Shown in pieces: positions 16,544-25,944 of a stretch of DNA of 52,534 nucleotides (position 1 is its first letter; the number at the start of each line of letters is the position of its first letter). This DNA is from Thiomargarita sp. (lineage in GTDB: Bacteria; Pseudomonadota; Gammaproteobacteria; Beggiatoales; Beggiatoaceae): assembly GCA_022729575.1 (NCBI GenBank), contig DZAL01000017.1:1-52534 (forward strand), written 5' to 3'. The position numbers were made by a program, and so were the translations under genes. The notes beneath the pieces are model-generated. The model did no database searches. It was given only the letters and a program-made list of their open reading frames with translations, and was not told the DNA's origin.

Positions 16544-17470
16544 TCATAAAATAGACATTGCTGTAAATAAATCCTCACTCACACGCTGCCGAATAACCTT
16601 GAGGTACCTTTCCTCAATTTCAATACCAATGGCCTGATAACCCAATTCCAGTGCGGCAACTAAAGTGGTCCCTGTTCCCGCAAACGGGTCAAGCACCACA
16701 TGCTCATCATCAGTGGGTAAAAAGAGTTCAAGCAGTTTTCTAATTAGCGAAATAGGTTTAATGGTGCAATGCTCATCAAGTTTTTCCTCAGGGCCTTTTG
16801 AAAAACCTTCCAAGATATTTGACTGAAACGAACCATCAGGAAGGGTGGCTTTGAAAGGACCTAAGCCGGTATTTTGGATAGTCTCCAGGTAATTATTTAT
16901 CAAAGGTTTTTGCACGACCACAATAGCTTCCCATTCATTTCTTAAGCAAGTATGCCACCCCTTCCATTGATGAGCATTTGAATCGCCAAGTTTATCCAGT
17001 TTCTTTTCGATATTCAAACCTTTTGGGATACCTGAATGTCGTCGGTAAACCAGCACATCCCTGGCATAGAATCCAGCCTCCTCAAGAGCTACCTGCACAT
17101 GAGCCAAGGTTCTGGTGCTACTGAACACGGCAACTACCGCCCCAGGTTTACAGACGCGCACCAGTTCATTTGACCACTCTTTCGCCCATTCAATATACTG
17201 CACTACATTTTCCCGGTTGCGTTTATACCACCGCTCATTCCGAACTCCGCCGGCGAGGCCACTGCCATAAGGGATATTTTTTACCAGAGTGGAACTGTCT
17301 TGAATACGTTCCATCCGTCTTTGTATTTCGTCATGGTCCCAATTTCTACCGATAAATTCATAATTATAGGGTGGGTCGGTGATGACACAAGAAATACTGT
17401 TTTCGTTAAGTGATGCCAAAATTTCCCGGCAATCGCCATGTAAGAGTTGTAATCGTTTTTTAGTCTTCAT
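16544..17470 (-). CDS. Type II DNA methyltransferase, beta class (DPPY then FAGTG)
   Basis: The catalytic motif DPPY is at 32-35 near the N-terminus, and the AdoMet-binding motif DPFAGTGTT is near residue 265. This is the permuted order of beta-class N6-adenine/N4-cytosine methyltransferases. The intervening region (about 40-250) holds the target recognition domain. The start codon overlaps the endonuclease stop by 4 bp (ATGA), indicating translational coupling. It is the second methylase of the operon. Two methylases usually mean the site is non-palindromic in methylation or that one protects single-stranded DNA, as in DpnII-type systems; the specificity cannot be read from sequence. Confidence 0.88.
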   Translation of the reverse strand: MKTKKRLQLLHGDCREILASLNENSISCVITDPPYNYEFIGRNWDHDEIQRRMERIQDSSTLVKNIPYGSGLAGGVRNERWYKRNRENVVQYIEWAKEWSNELVRVCKPGAVVAVFSSTRTLAHVQVALEEAGFYARDVLVYRRHSGIPKGLNIEKKLDKLGDSNAHQWKGWHTCLRNEWEAIVVVQKPLINNYLETIQNTGLGPFKATLPDGSFQSNILEGFSKGPEEKLDEHCTIKPISLIRKLLELFLPTDDEHVVLDPFAGTGTTLVAALELGYQAIGIEIEERYLKVIRQRVSEDLFTAMSIL

Positions 17471-18036
17471 CGCGTAATGTAAAACTCCTTTGTTTTCGAA
17501 AATTTATCAAAAGTAGCGAGTAAATCAAAACCACTTTTCTCATAAATATATCTGAAACTCTTTTGACCTTGCAGTACCTCCCATTTCCCCATATTATGGC
17601 AAGCGGTAATAGCGGCAGGTAGATTGTCTTTTCGAACAATCACTAAGACCGGTCTTAGGCCCTTTTCCAGCAACGAGTTACCGTACTGCTTAAACTTCTT
17701 TAGTGTCCCTGAATCTCCTGAACCGATTCTGTATTTAGTATCAATGGCATCTGCTCCAACAATGCAGTCACAAAGTTCATCATTTCCAATCTTCAACGCC
17801 GGTTGATAGTCTGAACAATTCGCTTGAAAAATCTCTGTGACAAGACGTTGCCAACACATTCCAAGTTCTCTTCCCCAATATTGTCGGTTTTCTCTCTTTA
17901 GGCTAGGGGTAATACCAAAGACATCCATCAGGGGGTCATGGTCATCATTCTCCTCTTTATAAATTTTATTACTAAAAGAGTCTTGGTATTGTTTCAAAAT
18001 TCCTTTCAGGAGGTTTTCTATTTGATTTGGTGGCAT
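17467..18036 (-). CDS. Probable type II restriction endonuclease
   Basis: The gene lies between two DNA methyltransferase genes, overlapping both (65 bp with the upstream one, 4 bp with the downstream one), which is the strongest argument for its role. The 189-residue protein contains C89-D90 followed by D99-T100-K101 (DAIDTKYRIGSGDSGT), a spacing that fits a PD-(D/E)XK catalytic core, and then a helix-rich segment and LRPVLVIVRKDN. I do not recognise a specific endonuclease family, so the cut site is unknown. Local base composition is more AT-rich and less regular in codon use than the flanking methylases. Confidence 0.7.
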   Translation of the reverse strand: MPPNQIENLLKGILKQYQDSFSNKIYKEENDDHDPLMDVFGITPSLKRENRQYWGRELGMCWQRLVTEIFQANCSDYQPALKIGNDELCDCIVGADAIDTKYRIGSGDSGTLKKFKQYGNSLLEKGLRPVLVIVRKDNLPAAITACHNMGKWEVLQGQKSFRYIYEKSGFDLLATFDKFSKTKEFYITR

Positions 18037-18976
18037 GTAGAGTCTTTTTTTGTTGTACGACTGATAATTTTTTGCGTGAACCGGCTGGTGCGCGAGACTT
18101 TCGACCCTCGGTATGCTTATGGGCGGTCAGCCTATTAGTCAAAGCACGAGAAAGATATAAAGACTCATAAGTCACCTCATCACGCCCAAGCAAGGTGGAT
18201 TGACTCGAACGTCCAGCTTTCAATTCCACACGGGTAAGATGAAGGGATGAGGGGAGCAATTCCCCAAAAATCTTATCTCCTCTACGACCATCGTAGCTGA
18301 GGATATAAGAAATTCCTCTGGAATTTAACTGGGCCAGGGCAATAACTAAAGCCTCATGGTCAATGCCCGACCAATAACGCGAATCGTGATTCCCGCATAT
18401 CCCTTGATAAGGAGGATCCATATACACCAGGTCATTGACTCTCACTTTGCGCAAAACTGCTCGATAGTCTAGGGCCGTAAACTGAGATTTATCTTTTAAC
18501 AAGACTGACATACCATAAATGTTGGCACGCATAGTTTCTGGTCGAGTTCCCTGTCGTCTCTTATCTGGACTTTGGTTAAACCGACCTTCTGAATTATAAC
18601 GCACCGAACCTTTAACACATCGCGCCAACAAGTACAAAAACAGTCGCGGGTCTGGTGTGCGGTTAAACTCGTCACGGATTTTATAATAGTGTTCAATAGA
18701 ATCATTCGCTTGTTCCTGCCAAATTCGTTCATAATATGACGCAATCTCCTCTGGAGATTCCACGATGAGGCGTAATAATTCGGACAGGGGCTTATTCAAG
18801 TCGTTAAGCCAGTAAGTATTTGCTAACTGACGTGTCGCGGCGGCAATACTTATTGCGGCAGACCCGGCAAAGGGTTCAATCAAGCCGTCAATCTCGTTTG
18901 GAAAATAATTCAAAATCAGATGAGCTAAGTTGCGCTTGCTACCTTGATATGGAATGGGATGTGGGAGACTTTTCAT
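17972..18976 (-). CDS. Dam-like N6-adenine DNA methyltransferase (D12 class, alpha)
   Basis: Motif X (PYQGSKR, 9-15), motif I (EPFAGSAA, 34-41) and motif IV (DPPY, 187-190) occur in the alpha-class order of Dam and M.DpnII-type enzymes. It methylates adenine N6 in a short target, here presumably protecting host DNA from the neighbouring endonuclease. The C-terminal 50 residues form a basic Lys/Arg-rich tail (KHTEGRKSRAPAGSRKK) beyond the usual family length. This tail is encoded where the gene overlaps the endonuclease start by 65 bp, so it may have arisen as overprinted sequence. It is the first gene of the operon. Confidence 0.88.
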   Translation of the reverse strand: MKSLPHPIPYQGSKRNLAHLILNYFPNEIDGLIEPFAGSAAISIAAATRQLANTYWLNDLNKPLSELLRLIVESPEEIASYYERIWQEQANDSIEHYYKIRDEFNRTPDPRLFLYLLARCVKGSVRYNSEGRFNQSPDKRRQGTRPETMRANIYGMSVLLKDKSQFTALDYRAVLRKVRVNDLVYMDPPYQGICGNHDSRYWSGIDHEALVIALAQLNSRGISYILSYDGRRGDKIFGELLPSSLHLTRVELKAGRSSQSTLLGRDEVTYESLYLSRALTNRLTAHKHTEGRKSRAPAGSRKKLSVVQQKKTLHATKSNRKPPERNFETIPRLF

Positions 18977-19188
18977 TGGCGCGATGGTGTTTACCTGGAG
19001 TGAGTTTGAAGTAAAGTGTTGAATAATTTATTTGAGTGGGCGGGCCTGTTTAACCATGGCTTTCAACTTGCTCACTTCAGTTGAAAGGTATGCTTCAGTA
19101 CTTACTTGAAATCTGAGGGATAACACCCCTTCGAGGGGTGTTATCCCTGCTGGCTGGCCAAACTCATGGTGGGACAACTAGAAATAAT
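18977..19188. repeat. Spacer with a GGATAACACCCC hairpin (part of a decayed TA-type element)
   Basis: GGGATAACACCCC and its inverse GGGGTGTTATCCC form a strong stem at about 19119-19149. It is followed by GGCCAAACTCATGGTGGGAC, the same unit found at 24828-24890 and, inverted, inside the element at 41435-41545. No terminal repeats survive here. Confidence 0.55.
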
Positions 19189-19878
19189 TTATTCCGTTTC
19201 ACTCCCCTGCCTTACTGATTTAATATCCTTTTGCGGCACAAATAAACCACAGCCCATTATTTTACTGTCACCTAACCCGTGTTGTTGCAAGGTCAGCGAT
19301 TCTGGCGGAGTCAAAGCAGCTACCATTAGACTACGGGTAAATATCTCACCGTCGGGGATTCTCAATTGAGAAGTTTTACCGCATAGAATTTTACGACCTG
19401 GAATGTTCAGTTGTTGCAACTGCGCCACGATGCCTTGTAAAAACATTTCCTCTTCTTCTTCACGATGAGCTCGCAGATGTCGAGAAAATAATACAGGCAT
19501 AGGTTTCAATACTTTGGTCCTGGCAGTACCGACTTGCAGAGGATAATTGGCAATATCTAGTGTCAGACCCGTCAAAGTTTGAGCATCCGTTATCCGATGT
19601 TGAGGTAATCGTAAGATCAATTTAGTACGACGTGATAAATAAAGTACACTATCTGGCGTGTTAGGACGCTGCCAGCCGTGACCGGATTCGCCACCATGAA
19701 TTAAATGTAACCCCGCCTGCGGTTCCTGTGCAAACCAGGGTAAGGCTTGTTGAATGGCTTGCGATAAGGCATACGCATGATCAACTGGGAGACCAGGGCA
19801 ATTCATGTCATACACTACATCCACTACAGTTGAGGCCATAACGGTTGGGGTTGTTTTAGTTTCTTCTTGCCACCACAT
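19189..19878 (-). CDS. cas6: CRISPR RNA endonuclease Cas6, Cmx6 (type I-MYXAN) family
   Basis: Cas6 cuts CRISPR transcripts within the repeat to make guide RNAs. The protein has the Cmx6-type signature: VVDVVYDMNCPGLPVDHAYAL, LHLIHGGESGHGWQRP, LYLSRRTKLILRLP and a C-terminal glycine-rich segment with CGKTSQLRIPDGE, FTRSLMVAALTP and GLGDSKIMGCGLFVP. Length (229) fits the family. An internal ATG at 19839 (MASTVV) is an alternative start. The stop of a 59-residue upstream ORF lies one base from this ATG, so the two are probably co-translated. No effector cas genes or CRISPR array are in the window, so it would act on an array elsewhere or be a relic. Confidence 0.85.
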   Translation of the reverse strand: MWWQEETKTTPTVMASTVVDVVYDMNCPGLPVDHAYALSQAIQQALPWFAQEPQAGLHLIHGGESGHGWQRPNTPDSVLYLSRRTKLILRLPQHRITDAQTLTGLTLDIANYPLQVGTARTKVLKPMPVLFSRHLRAHREEEEEMFLQGIVAQLQQLNIPGRKILCGKTSQLRIPDGEIFTRSLMVAALTPPESLTLQQHGLGDSKIMGCGLFVPQKDIKSVRQGSETE

Positions 19879-19879
19879 A

Positions 19880-20059
19880 TTAGTAAAAGGCTCCTTCTAA
19901 GCGATCTTCCCAATTGTCAGGAGTATCAGGAAAAGGGGGACGTACATCCATACGAAAAAAGCGTTCACCATTTTGTTTGGCGACGGAGACTAATTTCACT
20001 AACTCTTCAAAAGATTGTATTTCATAATGTTCTATGAGAATATCACTGAGGTGTAACAT
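19880..20059 (-). CDS. Small 59-residue protein upstream of cas6, unknown function
   Basis: The ORF reads MLHLSDILIEHYEI... and ends ...NWEDRLEGAFY; its TAA and the cas6 ATG are separated by a single base. It is acidic and predicted to be mainly helical in its first half, with a Pro-rich PPFPDTPDNW segment. I do not recognise it. The tight spacing to cas6 and the lack of a separate ribosome site for cas6 suggest one transcript. Confidence 0.6.
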   Translation of the reverse strand: MLHLSDILIEHYEIQSFEELVKLVSVAKQNGERFFRMDVRPPFPDTPDNWEDRLEGAFY

Positions 20060-20212
20060 ATTAATCTACTTTAGTTTGAGTTAACATTTAGGATTATCAC
20101 AAAAATTCTATCATTGATTGTCAGCAATGCAATAGTATTTAGTGTATAATATATTCTTTTATTCATTCTTGCAAACAAATTAACCAATTAATCAACTTAA
20201 CTAAATTAATTT

Positions 20213-20734
20213 ATGACTCATACACTTTTGATTTCCATTTTTTGTCCAGATAAAACTGGCTTGATTGCGGCTATTACGGGTAGCTTATTTGATTTAGGGG
20301 TTAATTTTGGCGATACTTCGTTTTCGATATTAGGCACTGGTGCAGAGTTTACTTCAGTTTGTGATTCTTTGGTCAATGCGCCGACGCTGGAATCTCGTTT
20401 GCGTAGTTTACCAGAGTTGGCCGGGGCCGATTTGAAAGTGACACCGTTTAAGTTGTCTTCTCGTCAGGCACCAAATGCGAAAATTACTCATCAAATTACG
20501 TTACAAGGGGCCGACCATCCTGGGTTGTTAACACAACTGACCGAAGTATTAATGAGTTTCCAGGCAAACATAGTGCGATTAAATGCGGAAAGAATTCATG
20601 CACCAAAGGGTGAAATTCATTACTTAATTCACATTGCGGCTTATTTGCCAGTAGAACGGGCCAACGCTTGTTTAGCCTCGATTTCGAATACTGCCAGTTC
20701 GCTTCAAATGCACTGTCATTGGGTAGAAGTATAG
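20213..20734 (+). CDS. gcvR: GcvR-like double ACT-domain protein
   Basis: Two ACT domains fill the 173 residues: one at about 5-75 (LLISIFCPDKTGLIAAITGS) and one at about 90-170 (ITLQGADHPGLLTQLTEVL). GcvR proteins sense glycine and control the glycine cleavage operon through GcvA, and related proteins are general ACT regulators. The ribosome site is weak. hrpA follows 91 bp downstream on the same strand. There is no gcv gene here, so the exact regulatory role is inferred from the family. Confidence 0.75.
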   Translation: MTHTLLISIFCPDKTGLIAAITGSLFDLGVNFGDTSFSILGTGAEFTSVCDSLVNAPTLESRLRSLPELAGADLKVTPFKLSSRQAPNAKITHQITLQGADHPGLLTQLTEVLMSFQANIVRLNAERIHAPKGEIHYLIHIAAYLPVERANACLASISNTASSLQMHCHWVEV

Positions 20735-20825
20735 TATAGAGGTTATGGTCGTTTCTCAACCCAGTCAACCCAGCCAGGAGTACCAAGCGGAGTTTTATAA
20801 GCCAATCATAACCTCCATAATATCT

Positions 20826-23800
20826 ATGACCACTAAAGACCTACAACTGCTGACTGACCTATGTAGTGAAGTCATGCGCGATGACCAATCTCGTTTACAA
20901 AAACGTCTGCGTGACTTGAAATCTAAACTTAAATCCGCTTCAGACACCGAGGAGCGGGAGTTTACTCAATTAGCCGAAGAGATAGACCATTCTCTGAAAC
21001 GACGTTATCGCCGCGCCGCTAATTTACCGAAACCGAACTTTCCTGACGATTTACCTATCAGTGACCAACGGGAAATGATTGCCGCGACGATTGCCGCTAA
21101 TCAAGTGGTCATTGTGGCCGGCGAAACCGGCTCCGGCAAAACCACCCAATTGCCGAAAATTTGTTTAACGTTAGGACGAGGCGTAACGGGCATGATTGGG
21201 TGTACTCAACCACGACGAATTGCCGCACGAACAGTGGCTAGTCGCGTGGCCAGTGAACTCGATAGTCCGTTAGGCCAGGCCGTTGGTTTCAAAGTTCGCT
21301 TCAGTGACCGGGTGAGTGCTAACACTTACATCAAATTCATGACTGATGGCATGTTGTTAGCCGAAACTCAAAATGACCGATTGCTGGAGGCTTATGATAC
21401 CTTGATCGTGGACGAAGCCCATGAGCGCAGTTTGAACATTGATTTTATTTTAGGCTATTTGAGTCAATTATTACCGAAACGACCGGATTTAAAACTGATT
21501 ATCACTTCGGCGACCATAGATACCCAACATTTTTCTGAACACTTTGGCAACGCCCCCGTGGTGGCCGTGGAAGGACGGACTTATCCCGTAGAAGTGCGTT
21601 ATCGCCCCCTCATTAGCCATGATGAAGACGAGGAAGACCGACAACTGTTGGAAGGCCTGGTCGATGCCGTGGATGAAATTACCGCCTACGACCGGCAAGG
21701 CGATATTTTAATTTTTTTGCCAGGGGAGCGTGAAATTCGTGAAGCCACGGAGGCTTTACGCAAACATAAACTACCTCACACGGAATTGTTACCGTTATAT
21801 GCACGTTTGTCAGTCACCGAACAAAATCGCGTGTTTCAACCAGGCACTGGGCGACGAATTGTCTTAGCGACTAATGTGGCCGAAACCTCTTTGACCGTGC
21901 CACGCATCAAAGCCGTGATCGATACTGGTCTGGCCCGGATCAGTCGTTATAGCATTCGCAATAAAATTCAACGCTTGCCCATTGAAAAAATCTCGCGAGC
22001 CAGTGCCGACCAACGTAAAGGACGTTGTGGGCGCGTGGCTCCAGGGGTGTGTATTCGCTTATATACGGGGGAGGATTATAGTCTCCGGCCGGAATATACC
22101 GACCCCGAAATTTTTCGCACCTCTTTAGCCGCCGTGATTTTGCAAATGTTAGCGTTGCGATTGGGCGATGTCTATGAATTTCCGTTTATTGACCCGCCGT
22201 CTTCGAAAATGATTAACGACGGTTTCACTTTGTTGACCGAATTAGGTGCCGTCGATGCGAATAGGGAGTTAACGGAAATTGGTCATCAATTGGCTAAATT
22301 ACCTATTGACCCGCGGTTAGGGCGAATGATTTTAGCGGCGCACCAGAATGCTTGTCTTCAGGAAGTGTTGATTATTGCCAGTGCTTTGAGTATTCAAGAC
22401 CCGCGCGAGCGACCATTTGAAGCACAACAGGCGGCCGATGCGTCGCATCAAAAATTTATGGATGAGCAATCCGATTTTCTCAGTTTTCTAAAACTCTGGC
22501 AGTTATTCCATGAGCAGGCTAAACATTTGTCACAGAATAAACTGCGACACTGGTGCCACGACAATTTTCTCTCGTATTTGCGACTACGGGAATGGCAAGA
22601 GGTTCATCATCAGGTATATACTACCATTAAAGAAATGCGCTGGACTATCAATGAAGAACCGGCATTGTATGAACCAATTCATCGGGCCTTATTGAGCGGC
22701 TTGCTAGGGAATATTGCCTTTAAAGTCGGCAGTGCCGATGGCTCTTCACCAGAGGAGAAAAAAGCAATTGGCAAAAAAATGAGTAGTGCAGATTCAGAAT
22801 ATTTGGGTACGCGAAATCTCAAGTTACATATTTTTCCAGGGTCGAATTTATTCAAAAGACCCCCGAAATGGATAATGGCGGCGGAATTGGTAGAGACCAC
22901 TCGCTTATATGCGCGAGGCGTGGCTAAACTCAATCCCGATTGGATTGAAGCGGCCGCCGCTAATTTGTGCCAGCATCATTATTTTGAACCGCATTGGGAA
23001 AAAACCAGCGCCCAAGTGGCGGCTTTTGAAAAAGTCGCCTTGTACGGGTTGACCATTGTAGCCAAACGCAAAGTGAATTATGGTCCCCTAGACCCAATCT
23101 TATCCAGAGAGATTTTTATTCGTAAAGCCTTGGTCGAAGGAGATTATCACTGCACTGCCGCATTTTTTCAACATAATCGACAATTGGTCAATGAAATTGC
23201 GGCTTTGGAGCATAAAGCTCGTCGCCAAGATATTTTGGCCGATGATGAACAAATTTTCACCTTCTATGAGGCCCGGCTCCCACTGGGTATTTATAGCGGC
23301 AAAGCCTTTGAAAAATGGTTAAAAACGGCCGAACGTGAAAATCCGCAATTACTCTTTTTAAGTCGCGAAGATTTGATGAAACATGCCGGTGACCACATCA
23401 CGGCCCAGGCTTTTCCTGACTATTTTTTGGTGAATGGAGTAGGATTATCGCTGAGTTACCACTTTGAACCAGGACATGAGCGTGATGGTATTACTGTTGA
23501 TATTCCGTTGGCATTATTAAATCAATTGTCACCGTTACCGTTTGAATGGTTAGTGCCAGGTCTCTTGGAAGAGAAAATTATCGAATTATTACGCGGGTTA
23601 CCAAAAATTTTACGCAAAGCCTTTGTGCCAGTACCAGACGTGGCGCGTGAAGCGCTGGAATCACTCACCTTACCCCAAGTGAGTTTCCGTGAAGGCGGTA
23701 GTTTTTTAGAAGCCCCTAAATCATCACTGTATGAAGCCCTGACTTTATTTTGTCAACGTCGTTTGGGTAAACTATTACCGAATCATACCTGGAATTTGGA

Positions 23801-24803
23801 CACGTTACCGCCACACCTGTTAATGAATTTTCGCTTGCTCGATGCACAAACTCAATTTTTAGCGATGGGTCGAGATTTAGCCAAATTACAGCAACAATGG
23901 GGTAGTCATGCCAGTGCGGAATGTCGTCAGGAAGTGGCCAATGAAAGTGGTTTAGAACGAGACCATTTAACCAGTTGGAATTTTGGTGAGTTACCCGCGC
24001 AAGTAACCTTGACCGTGAATGGCATCCCGGTGCAAGGATTTCCCACCTTAATCGATCAAGGGACGACGGTGGCATTGCGCGTGTTAGACAATCCACAAAC
24101 GGCGCAACAGCAATTGCGAGGAGGGTTACGACGATTATTTTGGTTAGCGTTGCCGACTAAAAAGTGGTTGAAACAATTGCCGATTAGTTCCAGATTGTGT
24201 TTGCAATATTCTAAAATTGGTCATTGCGAGCAACTCAAAGCTGACTTATTGCAGGCTTTAATGGATACCATTTTTTTGGCCGCGCCCTTACCGACTACCG
24301 CCACTGCCTTTGAACAACGATTGAGCGAAGGGAAACCACGTTTAATCACGGTGGCTAATGAGTATGTGTCTTGTTTGGAGAAAATATTAGAGGAGTATCA
24401 TACCTTGACGGCGCAATTGCATCAATTGGCCCCGCGGACTGCCATTTTACCAGAGGTAAAACAACATCTTAAGTCTCTAGTTTATGAAGGATTTGTCACC
24501 GATATTTCATTGACTCAGTTAAAGCAGTTACCACGTTATTTGAAAGCGGTGAAAGTGCGGTTAGAACGACTCGACCATGATCCGCATAAAGATGCCCAAA
24601 AAGCTACGCAATTAGCACCGTTATGGGAAGCGTATTGGCAACGGTATGAACGAGATAAAATAAAACCAGATTCGATGACTGCGGAATTAACCGAATTGCG
24701 GTGGCTGTTAGAAGAATTGCGAGTATCGCTATTTGCACCGGAATTGAAAATGGCGGTGCCGGTGTCGGTGCAAAAAGTGCAGAAAAAGTTGGAGAGTCTG
24801 TGA
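20826..24803 (+). CDS. hrpA: ATP-dependent RNA helicase HrpA (DEAH box)
   Basis: The N-terminal helicase core has Walker A GETGSGKTT (99-107) and DEAH (196-199), then SATID, the QRKGRCGRVAPG motif VI and a helicase-associated region (LGRMILAA). The long C-terminal extension typical of HrpA gives 1325 residues, near the usual 1300. HrpA unwinds RNA in translation-linked processes. I chose ATG 20826 because MTTKDLQLL...RLQKRLRDL aligns with the E. coli N-terminus. An in-frame ATG at 20745 with AGAGG just ahead would add 27 residues and cannot be excluded. Confidence 0.95.
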   Translation: MTTKDLQLLTDLCSEVMRDDQSRLQKRLRDLKSKLKSASDTEEREFTQLAEEIDHSLKRRYRRAANLPKPNFPDDLPISDQREMIAATIAANQVVIVAGETGSGKTTQLPKICLTLGRGVTGMIGCTQPRRIAARTVASRVASELDSPLGQAVGFKVRFSDRVSANTYIKFMTDGMLLAETQNDRLLEAYDTLIVDEAHERSLNIDFILGYLSQLLPKRPDLKLIITSATIDTQHFSEHFGNAPVVAVEGRTYPVEVRYRPLISHDEDEEDRQLLEGLVDAVDEITAYDRQGDILIFLPGEREIREATEALRKHKLPHTELLPLYARLSVTEQNRVFQPGTGRRIVLATNVAETSLTVPRIKAVIDTGLARISRYSIRNKIQRLPIEKISRASADQRKGRCGRVAPGVCIRLYTGEDYSLRPEYTDPEIFRTSLAAVILQMLALRLGDVYEFPFIDPPSSKMINDGFTLLTELGAVDANRELTEIGHQLAKLPIDPRLGRMILAAHQNACLQEVLIIASALSIQDPRERPFEAQQAADASHQKFMDEQSDFLSFLKLWQLFHEQAKHLSQNKLRHWCHDNFLSYLRLREWQEVHHQVYTTIKEMRWTINEEPALYEPIHRALLSGLLGNIAFKVGSADGSSPEEKKAIGKKMSSADSEYLGTRNLKLHIFPGSNLFKRPPKWIMAAELVETTRLYARGVAKLNPDWIEAAAANLCQHHYFEPHWEKTSAQVAAFEKVALYGLTIVAKRKVNYGPLDPILSREIFIRKALVEGDYHCTAAFFQHNRQLVNEIAALEHKARRQDILADDEQIFTFYEARLPLGIYSGKAFEKWLKTAERENPQLLFLSREDLMKHAGDHITAQAFPDYFLVNGVGLSLSYHFEPGHERDGITVDIPLALLNQLSPLPFEWLVPGLLEEKIIELLRGLPKILRKAFVPVPDVAREALESLTLPQVSFREGGSFLEAPKSSLYEALTLFCQRRLGKLLPNHTWNLDTLPPHLLMNFRLLDAQTQFLAMGRDLAKLQQQWGSHASAECRQEVANESGLERDHLTSWNFGELPAQVTLTVNGIPVQGFPTLIDQGTTVALRVLDNPQTAQQQLRGGLRRLFWLALPTKKWLKQLPISSRLCLQYSKIGHCEQLKADLLQALMDTIFLAAPLPTTATAFEQRLSEGKPRLITVANEYVSCLEKILEEYHTLTAQLHQLAPRTAILPEVKQHLKSLVYEGFVTDISLTQLKQLPRYLKAVKVRLERLDHDPHKDAQKATQLAPLWEAYWQRYERDKIKPDSMTAELTELRWLLEELRVSLFAPELKMAVPVSVQKVQKKLESL

Positions 24804-24827
24804 ACCAAATCGGCCAATGTTTGAGGG

Positions 24828-24907
24828 ATAACACCCCTCGAAGGGGTGTTATCCCTGCTGGCTGGCCAAACTCATGGTGGGACAACTAGAGAAGGATATT
24901 ACTATAC
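24828..24907. repeat. Partial TA-type miniature element with strong hairpin
   Basis: GGGATAACACCCC/GGGGTGTTATCCC forms a stem directly after hrpA and can act as its terminator. It is followed by GGCCAAACTCATGGTGGGAC and the terminal sequence GGATATTACTATAC, which matches the end of the intact copy at 41435-41545. The opposite end is missing. Confidence 0.65.
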
Positions 24908-24950
24908 TTGAAATTGAGCAATATTTGGCTTGGCCAATTCAACGCCTCGG

Positions 24951-25043
24951 TAGTGATGAAATATGGATGGTCGCGCCATCAGGACTGGCAGTCCTCAAAG
25001 GACTGCCAGTCCTAGATTACCACCCAGATTTCATCACTACCAA
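24951..25043. repeat. Family G palindrome
   Basis: GGTAGTGATGAAATATGGAT and the inverse CCAGATTTCATCACTACC enclose AGGACTGGCAGTCCT and its near copy GGACTGCCAGTCCTA. It lies upstream of the gene at 25109. Confidence 0.65.
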
Positions 25044-25108
25044 CACCTCAATGGTTGATCGCCAACCCAAACGGTTAAAACTTGATCACTTTACCAAGGA
25101 GACCTATT

Positions 25109-25711
25109 ATGCCACATAATTTTAACAATGCGAGAGACATTTTAGCGCACTATCACTTAGCGTATAGAATTGCCAAATTTATTGATTTGGAAAATACGCC
25201 ACCGGCCTCGGTCACACCCAGTTTTAAGGAAGAATTCGAATTTTCTCTCGTCCATCGCGGTGAACCAGACAAAGAGGCTTTTACCTCCGAGTTTATTATT
25301 GTGCCTTGTTTGAGAACTGCCTGGCAACAACATCCGCAGTTAAATCTCTTTAGTCATGTTGCTATTCAAGCGGAGGATTTCACCGTGATTCCTGATTACC
25401 TAGTCACGGCTCCAGACCCCACAGGTTATAAAACTGTCTATAAACCTTTACTATTGACGGTAGAGGCCAAAAATGAAAAATTTGAGGAGGGTTGGACTCA
25501 AGCCTTGTTACAAGCCGTCGTCTGCCAAAAAATCAACGGTACCGATGAAATTCCCGTGTTAGCGATAGTCACTACCGGCGACCTTTGGCAATTTGGCAAA
25601 CTGGAACGGCAAGTTTTTACCAAGCATCCCACGCCAGCTTCAATTCAACATGTGGAAGAGTTATTGGGAATTTTAGATAGGCTGTTTGCGGAATGTGAAA
25701 AGGTGTTATAA
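25109..25711 (+). CDS. Hypothetical PD-(D/E)XK-like protein
   Basis: AAGGAG seven bases ahead fixes the ATG at 25109 rather than an upstream in-frame start at 25082. The protein has an acidic-basic core that fits a nuclease-like fold: FTVIPDYLVTAPD followed by LLLTVEAKNE and a glutamine-rich helix (QALLQAVVCQK). Similar proteins are often annotated as hypothetical or restriction-related. No partner gene lies alongside. Function cannot be assigned from sequence. Confidence 0.6.
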   Translation: MPHNFNNARDILAHYHLAYRIAKFIDLENTPPASVTPSFKEEFEFSLVHRGEPDKEAFTSEFIIVPCLRTAWQQHPQLNLFSHVAIQAEDFTVIPDYLVTAPDPTGYKTVYKPLLLTVEAKNEKFEEGWTQALLQAVVCQKINGTDEIPVLAIVTTGDLWQFGKLERQVFTKHPTPASIQHVEELLGILDRLFAECEKVL

Positions 25712-25721
25712 CTCACCTTAG

Positions 25722-25832
25722 GGACCACCAAGAAATAGATGGTCCATTTTGGTAGGAGCAATCCCTGGTGGTTGCCCTGAGGTGAGAGTTTAAATGGACC
25801 ATCTACTTATTGGTGGTCCCTAAATTGACCAG
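25722..25832. repeat. Inverted-repeat element (TTAGGGACCACCAA termini)
   Basis: TTAGGGACCACCAAGAAATA at the left and TATTGGTGGTCCCTAAA at the right are inverted. Both arms also contain GATGGTCCATTT and its inverse. It follows the stop of the 25109 gene. Confidence 0.65.
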
Positions 25833-25841
25833 ATTTGGGAT

Positions 25842-25914
25842 AGTAATGTGGGTGATGACGCAGTTTAGGACTGCCAGTCCCAGATTACCACCCAAATTTC
25901 ATCACTACCAAATA
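25842..25914. repeat. Family G palindrome, decayed left arm
   Basis: The right arm (CCCAAATTTCATCACTACC) and the central GGACTGCCAGTCC hairpin are clear. The left arm is degenerate. Confidence 0.5.
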
Positions 25915-25944
25915 TTATAATTAACCTATACCTTTAAATCATCC

